Assembly: GCA_018378255.1 (NCBI GenBank)
Contig: JAGZXV010000082.1
Coordinates: 1-21,681 of the forward strand
Direction of reading: 5' to 3'
DNA: 21,681 nt
From: Clostridiaceae bacterium
GTDB lineage: Bacteria; Bacillota; Clostridia; Lachnospirales; Lachnospiraceae
The position numbers and the translations under genes were made by a program. The notes under the pieces are model-generated. The model made no database searches, was not told where the DNA came from, and saw only the letters and a list, made by a program, of their open reading frames with translations. Positions 1 through 7,624 of this stretch are shown in pieces. Each line of letters starts with the position of its first letter. Positions within the stretch are counted from its first letter, which is position 1.

Positions 1-1
1 G

Positions 2-1369
2 GTACGTCAGGGAGCTGTGGCCGTTTATCTGGATGTCTGGCATAAAGACCTGCCTGAATTTCTGGCGCTCAGAACCAACAACGGGGATGACAGGATGAAA
101 GCCCATGATGTATTTCCAGCGGTCTGCTATCCTGATTATTTTTGGAAGCAGGCCAGGGATAATATTGAAGGAAACTGGTATCTGATGTGTCCCCATGAGA
201 TCGAAAGCGTGAAAGGATATGCGCTGGAAGACTGTTACGGCGGAGAATGGGAACAAAAGTATCTGGATTGTGTGGCAGACCACAGGATTCATAAGCGGGT
301 GATTCCCATCAAAGATATTATTCGTCTGGTCATTAAAAGTGCGGTGGAAACAGGAACTCCGTTTACATTTAACAGGGATCTTGTAAACCGGGCCAACCCC
401 AACAAACATATGGGTATGATATACTGCAGCAATCTCTGTACGGAAATCGCCCAGAATATGAGTCCGATCAGCTCTGTAGAACAGCGTGTGGAAACGGTTA
501 ACGGTGAGAAAGTGGTGATCACTGTCACAAAGCCGGGAGATTTTGTGGTGTGCAATCTGGCCAGCCTGTCTTTGGGGAGAATTGATGTAACGGATGAGTG
601 GGAGATATCAGAGATCACCCACAGCGCGGTGCGTGCGCTTGATAATGTAATCGACCTGAATTTCTTCCCGGTTCCCTATGCCGAAGTGACCAACAGAAAA
701 TACCGTCCAATCGGCCTGGGAGTCAGCGGTTATCATCACATGCTGGCTAAAAACCGCATTTCCTGGGAGTCGGACGAGCATTTAAAATTTGTAGATAAAG
801 TATTTGAAACCATCAACTACTCCGCCATATCGGCCAGTTGCGAAATCGCCAAAGAGAAGGGCAGATACGAGCTGTTTGAGGGCAGCGCCTGGCAGACCGG
901 AGAGTATTTTGAAGACCGCGGATATACGGATGAGAAATGGGGATTTCTTAGAAAACAGGTTCTTCAATGGGGAATGAGAAACGGATATCTGATGGCAGTT
1001 GCTCCTACCAGCAGCACCAGCATCATTGCCGGGACGACGGCCGGTCTGGATCCGATCATGAAACGTTATTTCCTGGAGGAAAAGAAAAACGGCCTCATGC
1101 CAAGAGTGGCTCCTGATTTGTCCCCATCCACATTCTGGAAATATAAAAATGCTCATTATATCAATCAGGAATGGTCTGTCCGCGCAGGAGGCGTCCGGCA
1201 GCGTCATGTGGATCAGGCTCAAAGTATGAATTTATATATTACCAACGAATATACATTCCGCCAGGTTTTGAACCTCTATATCCTGGCTTGGGAATGTGGG
1301 GTGAAAACCATTTATTATATCAGGTCTAAGAGCCTGGAAGTGGAGGAATGTGAAGTATGCTCGAGTTAA
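2..1369 (+). CDS. nrdA: Ribonucleoside-diphosphate reductase large (alpha) subunit, class Ia, 5' end missing
   Basis: This is the catalytic subunit of aerobic ribonucleotide reductase, which makes dNDPs from NDPs. The reading frame is open from base 2, so the true start and the ATP-cone region lie outside the window; the GTG at 17 is internal. The active-site Asn-Leu-Cys-x-Glu motif is at about 431-445 (thiyl-radical Cys and partners). The second redox Cys sits in VVCNLASLS at about 551. A conserved PTSSTS loop is near 1008. The radical-transfer Tyr pair is in TIYYIR near 1312, and the C-terminal CxxC pair (ECEVCSS) that passes reducing power to the active site is the last thing encoded. The gene overlaps nrdB by 13 bases, so the two are co-translated. 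The family is certain; subclass Ia rests on the tyrosyl-radical partner next door. Confidence 0.95.
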   Translation, partial: VRQGAVAVYLDVWHKDLPEFLALRTNNGDDRMKAHDVFPAVCYPDYFWKQARDNIEGNWYLMCPHEIESVKGYALEDCYGGEWEQKYLDCVADHRIHKRVIPIKDIIRLVIKSAVETGTPFTFNRDLVNRANPNKHMGMIYCSNLCTEIAQNMSPISSVEQRVETVNGEKVVITVTKPGDFVVCNLASLSLGRIDVTDEWEISEITHSAVRALDNVIDLNFFPVPYAEVTNRKYRPIGLGVSGYHHMLAKNRISWESDEHLKFVDKVFETINYSAISASCEIAKEKGRYELFEGSAWQTGEYFEDRGYTDEKWGFLRKQVLQWGMRNGYLMAVAPTSSTSIIAGTTAGLDPIMKRYFLEEKKNGLMPRVAPDLSPSTFWKYKNAHYINQEWSVRAGGVRQRHVDQAQSMNLYITNEYTFRQVLNLYILAWECGVKTIYYIRSKSLEVEECEVCSS

Positions 1370-2400
1370 GGAAAAAGCCGTTGTTCAATCCCGACGGGGA
1401 CATCGATGTGCGCAGCAGGAGAATTATTAACGGCAATACCACTAATTTAAATGATTTTAACAATATGAAATACGGCTGGGTCAGCGACTGGTACCGTCAG
1501 GCCATGAACAATTTCTGGGTGCCGGAGGAAATCAATCTGGGAACGGATGTAAAAGATTATCCGGGGCTCAGGGACGAGGAACGGCGGGCATTTGATAAAA
1601 TTCTTTCTTTCCTGGTTTTTTTAGACAGCATTCAGACGGCCAATCTGCCTGCCATCGGGGAATATGTGACCGCTAATGAGATCAATCTCTGCCTGTCCAT
1701 CCAGACTTTTCAGGAGGCGGTTCACAGCCAGAGCTACAGCTACATGCTGGATACGATCTGTGAGCCCCAGAAGAGGATGGAGGTATTGTATCAGTGGAAG
1801 AATGATCCCTATCTGCTGGAACGGAATACATTTATAGGAAATCTGTATAATGAATTCCAAAAAGATAAAAGCCCCACCGCGTTCATGAAAACTGTGGTGG
1901 CAAATTATATTCTGGAAGGGATTTATTTCTACAGCGGGTTTATGTTTTTCTATAATCTGGGTCGGAATCATAAGATGCCCGGTTCAGCACAGGAAATCAG
2001 GTATATCAACCGGGATGAAAATACCCATCTGTGGCTGTTCCGCAGCATAATTCTGGAACTGAAAAAAGAGGAGCCGGAGTTGTTTACAAAAGAATTGACG
2101 GATGTCTACCGCGGGATGATAAAGCAGGGCTGTGAACAGGAGATAAGCTGGGGCCATTATGCCATCGGAGACGGAGTCCCTGGGCTTAATAAGCAGATGA
2201 TAACGGATTATATTCAGTATCTGGGCAATTTAAGGTGTCAGAATCTAGGTTTTGATCCGGTTTATGAAGGCCATGAAGAAGAACCGGCCTCGATGAGCTG
2301 GGTGAGCCAATACAGCAATGCCAACATGATTAAAACTGATTTCTTCGAAGCCAGAAGTACGGCCTATGCCAAAAGCAGCGCCCTGGTGGATGATCTATAG
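1357..2400 (+). CDS. nrdB: Ribonucleoside-diphosphate reductase small (beta) subunit, class Ia
   Basis: This is the radical-generating subunit of ribonucleotide reductase, 347 residues, full length for the family. The diiron ligands are visible in order: Asp in FLDSIQ, Glu and His in FQEAVHSQSY, Glu in LEGIYFYSG, and Glu and His in RDENTHLW. The Tyr ending HSQSY sits four residues after the ligand His, as the E. coli radical Tyr122 does, so the site should hold a tyrosyl radical rather than being a radical-less type. The C-terminal tail ends SSALVDDL, in the style of the peptide that docks on NrdA. The start is the ATG inside the end of nrdA. Such an oxygen-requiring enzyme is notable in a lineage that looks strictly anaerobic. 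A terminator follows 22 bases after the stop. Confidence 0.96.
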   Translation: MLELRKKPLFNPDGDIDVRSRRIINGNTTNLNDFNNMKYGWVSDWYRQAMNNFWVPEEINLGTDVKDYPGLRDEERRAFDKILSFLVFLDSIQTANLPAIGEYVTANEINLCLSIQTFQEAVHSQSYSYMLDTICEPQKRMEVLYQWKNDPYLLERNTFIGNLYNEFQKDKSPTAFMKTVVANYILEGIYFYSGFMFFYNLGRNHKMPGSAQEIRYINRDENTHLWLFRSIILELKKEEPELFTKELTDVYRGMIKQGCEQEISWGHYAIGDGVPGLNKQMITDYIQYLGNLRCQNLGFDPVYEGHEEEPASMSWVSQYSNANMIKTDFFEARSTAYAKSSALVDDL

Positions 2401-2422
2401 ATTCTCGATATAAAATAAGAAT

Positions 2423-2450
2423 GCCCGCTTCGGCGGGCTGTTCTCTTTAT
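2423..2450 (+). terminator. Terminator hairpin after nrdB, probably bidirectional
   Basis: A perfect 6-bp GC stem (GCCCGC / GCGGGC) closes a UUCG tetraloop at 2423-2438, followed by a T-rich but interrupted tail. Read on the minus strand, the same stem is followed by ATTCTTATTTTAT, so it could also stop transcription arriving from uppP. It lies between the convergent genes nrdB and uppP, where a shared terminator is expected. Confidence 0.8.
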
Positions 2451-2499
2451 GGGACCATATGTCTGTTTAAAAAACTTTATGGAGAAAAAATGACCGGAA

Positions 2500-3333
2500 T
2501 TATAAAAAGGAAAAATAAAACAAAACCAGGAACCCGAGGAAAATCCGGTACCAGCCGAAGACTTTGAAGTTGTGTTTTTGGATGTATGCCATCAAAAATT
2601 TTATGACCAGGATGGAAACCAGATAGGCGACCGCCATGCCCAGGGCAAGGGTCAGGAGTTCGGCGCTTGTAAAGGCGGGGCCGAATTTGACCAGTTTGAT
2701 GAAGCTTAACCCAAACATGACCGGGACGGCCAGAAAAAAGGTGAATTCTGCGGCTGCGGTCCTGGATACGCCGATTAAAAGAGCGCCGATAATCGTCGCT
2801 CCCGAACGGGATGTGCCCGGAATGATGGACAGCACCTGAAACAGGCCGATCAGCAGGGCGGTCCGGTAAGTGATGCCGGATAAGGCGGTGATGGAAGCCG
2901 TCCTGTTTTTGTTCCAGTTTTCTATCAGGATAAAGGCGATTCCATAAAAAATCAAAGCTGCTGAAATGACCGCCGGAGTGTGGAGGTGGGCTTCGATATA
3001 GTCGTCAAAGAGTATGGTTACAACAGCTCCGGGGATACAGGCTGCAGCGACTTTGAACCATAAGGAGAATATTTCCTCATTTATGACCGGCTGGTTTTTG
3101 TCACGGAACTGAAAGGGGAACATCTTATCCCAAAAGAGTGCGATGACAGCCAGGATGGCGCCTAACTGGATGAAGACGAAAAACATTTCTTTAAATGAAC
3201 TGCTCATGTTCAGATGGATGAATTCATCCACCAGAAGCATATGTCCTGTGCTGCTGATGGGAAGCCATTCCGTTACCCCTTCTACAATTCCCAGAAAAAT
3301 TACTTTGAGAGCTTCGATAACACCTGTTGTCAT
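2500..3333 (-). CDS. uppP: Undecaprenyl-diphosphate phosphatase (BacA/UppP family)
   Basis: This integral membrane enzyme removes a phosphate from undecaprenyl diphosphate to recycle the lipid carrier for peptidoglycan and wall polymers; extra copies give bacitracin tolerance. The family motifs are clear: VEGVTEWLPISSTGH at residues 17-31 with the Glu pair E18/E22, and PGTSRSGAT at about 172-180 with the catalytic Ser/Arg. The rest is hydrophobic, with about eight membrane segments. I start at 3333 (277 residues, the usual family length). An AAGGGGGAG site lies 7 bases upstream, whereas the longer open frame reaching 3483 has a non-homologous 50-residue lead that crosses a hairpin. The gene lies downstream of asnB on the same strand, with a probable terminator between. 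Confidence 0.95.
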   Translation of the reverse strand: MTTGVIEALKVIFLGIVEGVTEWLPISSTGHMLLVDEFIHLNMSSSFKEMFFVFIQLGAILAVIALFWDKMFPFQFRDKNQPVINEEIFSLWFKVAAACIPGAVVTILFDDYIEAHLHTPAVISAALIFYGIAFILIENWNKNRTASITALSGITYRTALLIGLFQVLSIIPGTSRSGATIIGALLIGVSRTAAAEFTFFLAVPVMFGLSFIKLVKFGPAFTSAELLTLALGMAVAYLVSILVIKFLMAYIQKHNFKVFGWYRIFLGFLVLFYFSFL

Positions 3334-3433
3334 ATAAGAACTCCCCCTTTCAGATATAAGTTTATGCGGAGGCAGAGGGATTATGAACCGGGGAGAGAAA
3401 AATATAAAAAATATATGGCTCTGCCTCAGCGGC
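3334..3433 (-). other. uppP leader region with a 9-bp inverted repeat
   Basis: This is the untranslated stretch ahead of uppP. It contains GAGGCAGAG at 3369-3377 and its exact complement CTCTGCCTC at 3419-3427, flanking 41 bases that include an AT-rich run. The ribosome binding site is at 3341-3349. No convincing -35/-10 pair was found. The repeat could be a protein-binding dyad or a long stem in the leader RNA; I do not recognise a known riboswitch. Confidence 0.4.
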
Positions 3434-3479
3434 AAAAGGCATCTTAGCAAACAGGGGTACTGTCTGCGGGATGCCTTTT
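3434..3479 (-). terminator. Probable terminator after asnB (long hairpin)
   Basis: AAAAGGCAT at 3434-3442 pairs with ATGCCTTTT at 3471-3479, with room for partial inner pairing (gca/tgc). Read on the minus strand, the 3' arm ends in TTTT. It lies 38 bases after the asnB stop and ahead of uppP, which suits a rho-independent terminator. The symmetry means it could also work on the other strand. Confidence 0.6.
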
Positions 3480-3516
3480 CCATAGGGATATCTTCTTAAA
3501 GCCAGGGGATAGAATT

Positions 3517-5370
3517 TTAACATCTTACATCAATTTTATATTCTTTCAGCCAGTAATTCACTTGCAGAATATAAGCCAGCATCTGCGGACCTGCCATCAA
3601 TTGGCCATACCAGGGTTTTCCGTAATCCGATGGAGAGTTTAAAAACTGCTGGATTTTTTGTCTGCTTAAAAACTGCATGACAGGTGAGTCCCCATCGTGC
3701 ATCATTTCTTTTATTCTCCGTACCAGAAGGGCTTCGTAATTGAGGTCGTATGTTTTCGGATATGGCGATTTCCGGCGGAACAGGATTTCGTCCGGCAGAA
3801 GGCCTTTTCCCGATTCGCGGAGAAGGTATTTGACCACGCCGTTTCTGGTCTTCATATCCCACGGAACATTCCATATATATTCGATAATCCGGTGGTCTGC
3901 AAAAGGCACTCTGGCTTCCAGACCGGAATACATGCTGGCGCGGTCCATGCGGGTGAGCAGAGTCTGCATGAACCATTTTAAATTCAGATAGGAAATCTCC
4001 CGCCGTCTGGCTTCTTCGGGGGTGTCGTCTGCGCAGATGGGAGTTTCGGCTTTCGATTTTGCATATGCGGCCGCCACGTAATCATCCATCCGGAGGAAAT
4101 CCAGAAAATCATCATTTAATAAGGCTTTTCTGGCATTTAAATCCATCGTCCATGGAAAGGTGTCCGCTTCAAAACACTCCTTTTTATGGAACCATGGATA
4201 GCCGCCGAAGATTTCGTCCGCGCATTCTCCGGTCAGGGCTACTTTGTTGTAGTTTTTTACGAGAGAGCAGAAGTAGAGCATGGAGGAGTCCACATCAGCC
4301 ATGGAGGGCAGATCATGGGCTTTGACGGAATCGTATAAGAGGTCGGCCTGGGTTTCGCTCTGGCATTCCAGGTATCTGTGATTGGAACCCAGAAATTCCA
4401 CCATTTTATCCACATAGGGCCGGTCCTGGGAAGGCTGGAAGGAGCTGGCTTTAAAATTCTTATCATTATCTGTAAAATCAAACGAAAAGGTGTTAAGCCG
4501 TTCTCCCTGTTTCTTCAGTTCTTTCGCACAGATCGCGGATACCAGGCTGGAATCCACTCCGCCGGAAAGGAAAGTACAGATCGGCACATCGGACACCATC
4601 TGTCTTTTGACTGCGTCATAAACCAGGGAAGCTGTTTTTTCAATCGTGGTATCAAGGCTGTCTTCATGAGGATGGCTGTTTAACTGCCAATAACGGGTCA
4701 GATGGCTGCCCTTTGGAGTGCAGAGAAGATAGTATCCGGGCAGCAGTTCATCAATGCCCTGAAAGACACCGCAGCCATAGGTTTTGGCCGGACCGATGCT
4801 GAATATCTCATTGAGCCCTTTTACGTCGATGACAGGCTTTATGTCAGGGTGGGCAAACAGCCCTTTCAGTTCCGATGCGAATATGGTTTCCTCCCCCCTT
4901 TGGGCATAGAAAAGAGGTTTAACTCCGCTGCGGTCCCTGAACAGATACAGGGACTGGTGAACCGGATCCGTAATGGCAAATGCAAAAATGCCGTTCATCC
5001 GTTTAACGAAATTAGGTCCGTATTCGATGAAGCCGGTTATAACAACTTCCGTATCACTGGCGGTTGTGAAATGCCACCCTTTTTCCATGAGGTCGTGCTT
5101 CAGTTCAGCCATATTGTACAGTTCTCCGTTATATACAATGCCGTAGAGATAGTCTCCGGCCCGTTTGAATATGGGCTGGTGGCCGGTGGTAAGGTCTATA
5201 ACGGAAAGCCTGGCATGGCTCAGCCCGAAGTGGGAAGTCAGGCTGACCCCGCTGTCGTCGGGTCCTCTGTGCCGCTGAACCTTATTCATATTTTCGAGAA
5301 TCGTTCTGTAGTATTCCGGGTGTTTATCATAATCGGTATGTGGATGGTAAAAACCTCCGATTCCACACAT
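3517..5370 (-). CDS. asnB: Asparagine synthetase (glutamine-hydrolysing)
   Basis: This cytosolic enzyme makes asparagine from aspartate, glutamine and ATP. It has 617 residues, the length of the B. subtilis AsnB/AsnO type. The N-terminal class II glutaminase domain begins MCGIGG with the nucleophile Cys2. It shows RHRGPDD at 33-39, an Arg in ARLSVIDL at 53-60, YNGELYN at 80-86 and SDTE at 105-108. The synthetase domain carries the pyrophosphatase loop LSGGVDSS at 268-275 and, further on, GECADEIFGGYPWF. The start ATG at 5368-5370 has GGAGG just upstream and must be used so that Cys2 can be exposed. The gene stands between a transporter on the same strand and uppP. A GC-rich hairpin lies in its short leader. 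Confidence 0.96.
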   Translation of the reverse strand: MCGIGGFYHPHTDYDKHPEYYRTILENMNKVQRHRGPDDSGVSLTSHFGLSHARLSVIDLTTGHQPIFKRAGDYLYGIVYNGELYNMAELKHDLMEKGWHFTTASDTEVVITGFIEYGPNFVKRMNGIFAFAITDPVHQSLYLFRDRSGVKPLFYAQRGEETIFASELKGLFAHPDIKPVIDVKGLNEIFSIGPAKTYGCGVFQGIDELLPGYYLLCTPKGSHLTRYWQLNSHPHEDSLDTTIEKTASLVYDAVKRQMVSDVPICTFLSGGVDSSLVSAICAKELKKQGERLNTFSFDFTDNDKNFKASSFQPSQDRPYVDKMVEFLGSNHRYLECQSETQADLLYDSVKAHDLPSMADVDSSMLYFCSLVKNYNKVALTGECADEIFGGYPWFHKKECFEADTFPWTMDLNARKALLNDDFLDFLRMDDYVAAAYAKSKAETPICADDTPEEARRREISYLNLKWFMQTLLTRMDRASMYSGLEARVPFADHRIIEYIWNVPWDMKTRNGVVKYLLRESGKGLLPDEILFRRKSPYPKTYDLNYEALLVRRIKEMMHDGDSPVMQFLSRQKIQQFLNSPSDYGKPWYGQLMAGPQMLAYILQVNYWLKEYKIDVRC

Positions 5371-5382
5371 ATAATACCTCCG

Positions 5383-5438
5383 TTCCCGCCGCGGCGCGGC
5401 GTCGTGCTTCCGGCAGCTTTTATGCCGCGGGAATTTTT
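5383..5438. other. GC-rich imperfect hairpin between transporter and asnB
   Basis: TTCCCG at 5383-5388 pairs with CGGGAA at 5428-5433, with further GC-rich inner pairing around 5389-5395 and 5424-5428. On the plus strand it is followed by a T run at 5434-5438, which looks like a terminator, but no plus-strand gene reads into it. On the minus strand it lies in the 66-base gap just ahead of the asnB ribosome binding site, directly after the transporter stop. It may limit read-through or shape the asnB leader. Confidence 0.4.
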
Positions 5439-6813
5439 ATAATAAGAAACAGGCAGTTAAAAACGTACAGGCAAAGCCAATCATGACCGGCAGCAGGTTT
5501 TTCCGCGCCAAATCCAGGGGATTGACATTGCAGATGGCAGCAACCGGGATCAGGCCCCACGGTACAATGGTTCCGCCGCCCACGAAGATGGCCGTAATCT
5601 GTCCGAGGGCCGCTAAAACAGGAACCGATACGTTCATGGCAGAGCCGAAGGTATGGGCCAGAGCGCCGGTAAGCGGAAGGCCGGAAAAGCCGGAGCCGTC
5701 AAGTCCTGTAAGACCGCCTACAATCATTTGTATGAAGGCAGTCATATATTTATTTAACGGAGCGTTGTTGGCAAGCCATACGGCCCAGTCGTTCATGATC
5801 CCGCTTTTAAACTCACCTCCCATAATTGTCGTAATCCCTTCACCGCCAAGAAAGAAAAAGGCACCGATGATGATGACAGGCGCAAAGATCCGGATTGCGA
5901 AGAGAAAACCGTCCGTAACATAGACGGTAACCTTTTCCAATGCCTGCTTTCGGAATGCTAAAACAGCTCCGGCGCACATCAGCAGGACGGCAGTTCCCGA
6001 TACGATGCTGGTTGCGTCTCCTCCTTTTAAGTCCAGAATCAGCATGAAAATGATGTCGGCAATAAATGCAGCCGGTGTGAGAATGGCCAGAATAACAGCC
6101 GCTTTCGGGTGAACGGTATTCCGTTTTGTTTCATTTTCCGAAAGAGCTGTCATATCAGGAAGCCGGCTCATGGAGTTTTTGTTTAGAAAAAAGGCAGAAG
6201 CCACAGTAGCGGCTCCCATGACCAGAAAAAGCGGTCTTCCTTCAGAAAGGATGCTGCCGGTCGAAATGCCGGCGGCGCCTGCGGAAATAGCCGGAGCACC
6301 CTGAATGACAAAATCATAGCTGAGGGCGATTCCGTGTCCAAACAGATTCATAGCCATGGCTGCGGCCAATGGTTTTAGGCCGGCTTTGACAGCAAAGGGA
6401 AGCATGATTGCCCCAACCAGTGCAACGGATGGAGAAGGCCATAAAAACAGGGAAAACAAAAGCATGGTAATTCCCAGAATCCACCAGGTGACAGAGGGCG
6501 AACTCATGATTTTGGACATGGGCCGCATCAGGAGATAGTCACTCCCCAGATCGGCAAGACATTTGGAAAGGGCGGTAACCAATGCGATGGTGGCAATGAT
6601 TTCCATGAATTGAATCGCTGCATACAGAATAGAATTGAATACCACCTGGATGGCTCCGGTAATGGTTCCAAGCCCTGTAAAGCCTAATAAGAATAGAAAA
6701 GCGATACAGACTAAAGGGGTATCTTTACGGCAGATCATAACTGCTAATATGACAATAACGCCAATGAGATAGATATAGTGCAGCGGGGTAAGCACAGTTG
6801 CGGTTTCAAGCAT
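5437..6813 (-). CDS. Multi-pass membrane transporter, substrate unknown (ion-transporter/permease type)
   Basis: This protein of 458 residues is almost entirely hydrophobic, with roughly 11-12 membrane segments. Small-residue-rich loops such as SLFLWPSPSVALVGA and NLFGHGIALSYDFVIQGAP interrupt the helices, in the style of re-entrant loops of ion-transporter-superfamily carriers (dicarboxylate, citrate, gluconate or Na+/H+ antiporter types). I do not recognise a specific family, so no substrate is claimed. I chose the ATG at 6811-6813 because AGGAG lies 8 bases upstream; the in-frame GTG at 6820-6822 overlaps that site. It is divergent from the hemerythrin gene and 66 bases ahead of asnB on the same strand, so co-transcription with asnB is possible. 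An amino-acid or organic-acid role would fit but is not shown. Confidence 0.7.
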   Translation of the reverse strand: MLETATVLTPLHYIYLIGVIVILAVMICRKDTPLVCIAFLFLLGFTGLGTITGAIQVVFNSILYAAIQFMEIIATIALVTALSKCLADLGSDYLLMRPMSKIMSSPSVTWWILGITMLLFSLFLWPSPSVALVGAIMLPFAVKAGLKPLAAAMAMNLFGHGIALSYDFVIQGAPAISAGAAGISTGSILSEGRPLFLVMGAATVASAFFLNKNSMSRLPDMTALSENETKRNTVHPKAAVILAILTPAAFIADIIFMLILDLKGGDATSIVSGTAVLLMCAGAVLAFRKQALEKVTVYVTDGFLFAIRIFAPVIIIGAFFFLGGEGITTIMGGEFKSGIMNDWAVWLANNAPLNKYMTAFIQMIVGGLTGLDGSGFSGLPLTGALAHTFGSAMNVSVPVLAALGQITAIFVGGGTIVPWGLIPVAAICNVNPLDLARKNLLPVMIGFACTFLTACFLL

Positions 6814-6999
6814 GGCGGTCACTCCTGTTTTGGAAAGAATATAATTTATATATATGACATGGTTTGGATTTTGTTTGTAAAAATAATGGTATTTTTTGTG
6901 GAAAATGGCTATAATGTTGCATATATCACAGAAAAAATGACCCGATTATGGTAAGATCCTATTAAGAAAAACGGGAAGCAAAAGAAAGGGGAATGCAGA
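6814..6999. promoter_or_regulatory. Divergent AT-rich promoter region between transporter and hemerythrin gene
   Basis: This 186-base intergenic stretch separates genes that point away from each other. On the plus strand a consensus TATAAT lies at 6910-6915, with only a weak TGGTAT 17 bases upstream. This would give the hemerythrin gene a leader of about 75-80 bases with a GAAAGGGG ribosome site near 6984-6991. No clear minus-strand promoter could be picked out of the AT-rich sequence at 6840-6900. No hairpin of note was seen. Confidence 0.45.
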
Positions 7000-7422
7000 A
7001 TGTATGCGAGTTTTGATGATTCATTGATTACAGGGAATGATATGATAGATTCCCAGCATAAAGAGCTGATTGAAAGGATTAATAATCTGTTGGTAAAGGC
7101 GGAGAATAAGCCGGATAAGGTGGATTCCATTAAGATGCTGGATCATCTGGCGGAATACACGGAATTCCATTTTGGTGAAGAGGAGAAGCTTCAAAAGGAG
7201 ATCGGCTATCCGGGAATGGCGGAACATCTGAAGAAACACGAAGAGCTGCGCCAGTCGGTACAGGAACTTTATGATATGCTGGAAGAGCAGGAAGGCCCTA
7301 CGGATGCATTCGTAGAGCAGGTGAATAAGAAGGTTCTGGAATGGCTGTTCAGCCATATTCAGGGATTCGACCGTTCTGTAGCGGAATACAAATACATGCG
7401 GGACAACAATGACCGGTTGTAA
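7000..7422 (+). CDS. Bacteriohemerythrin
   Basis: This 140-residue, single-domain hemerythrin is a non-haem diiron protein that binds O2 reversibly. All seven expected ligands are present: H20 (DSQH), H57 and E61 (HFGEEE), H76 and H80 (EHLKKHE), and H119 and D124 (SHIQGFD). It has no membrane segment or fused signalling domain, so it is a free cytosolic protein. In anaerobes such proteins are thought to sense, store or scavenge oxygen or to carry iron; which applies here cannot be read from sequence. It stands alone, divergent from the transporter, with its own terminator. Confidence 0.95.
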   Translation: MYASFDDSLITGNDMIDSQHKELIERINNLLVKAENKPDKVDSIKMLDHLAEYTEFHFGEEEKLQKEIGYPGMAEHLKKHEELRQSVQELYDMLEEQEGPTDAFVEQVNKKVLEWLFSHIQGFDRSVAEYKYMRDNNDRL

Positions 7423-7431
7423 GGAAGAAGG

Positions 7432-7461
7432 GGAGTGCCGACGGAGTCGGCGCTCCTTTTT
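7432..7461 (+). terminator. Rho-independent terminator after hemerythrin gene
   Basis: An 11-bp stem (7432-7442 with 7446-7456, one G-T wobble) and a three-base loop are followed by TTTTT at 7457-7461. This is a strong canonical terminator that isolates the hemerythrin gene from the pyrophosphatase gene. Confidence 0.92.
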
Positions 7462-7539
7462 ATGACCGGCAGAGAACGGTATTCTGAGACGTTGATTGCA
7501 GTTTTTTTAAAAATAGAATCAGTTAATTTACCCGATTTA

Positions 7540-7568
7540 TTGAAAATGACTATACAAAGGAATATAAT
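7540..7568 (+). promoter_or_regulatory. Sigma-A type promoter of the membrane pyrophosphatase gene
   Basis: TTGAAA at 7540-7545 and TATAAT at 7563-7568 are separated by exactly 17 bases, close to the housekeeping consensus. Transcription would start near 7575, giving a leader of about 50 bases before the strong AGGAGGGGGA ribosome site at 7611-7620. Confidence 0.85.
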
Positions 7569-7624
7569 ATAATTGAAAGTAAAAATATTCTCATTTTTAA
7601 CGGTAGTAAGAGGAGGGGGATTCC

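Noticed and set aside
3334..3483. N-terminal 50-residue extension of UppP from an upstream in-frame start
   Set aside because: It crosses the asnB terminator hairpin and the uppP ribosome site, has no family counterpart, and the ATG at 3333 gives the standard length.
4702..5442. 246-codon plus-strand open frame opposite asnB
   Set aside because: It lies antisense within a clear asnB gene, has no recognisable motif and lacks a supporting ribosome site; it is a coding shadow.
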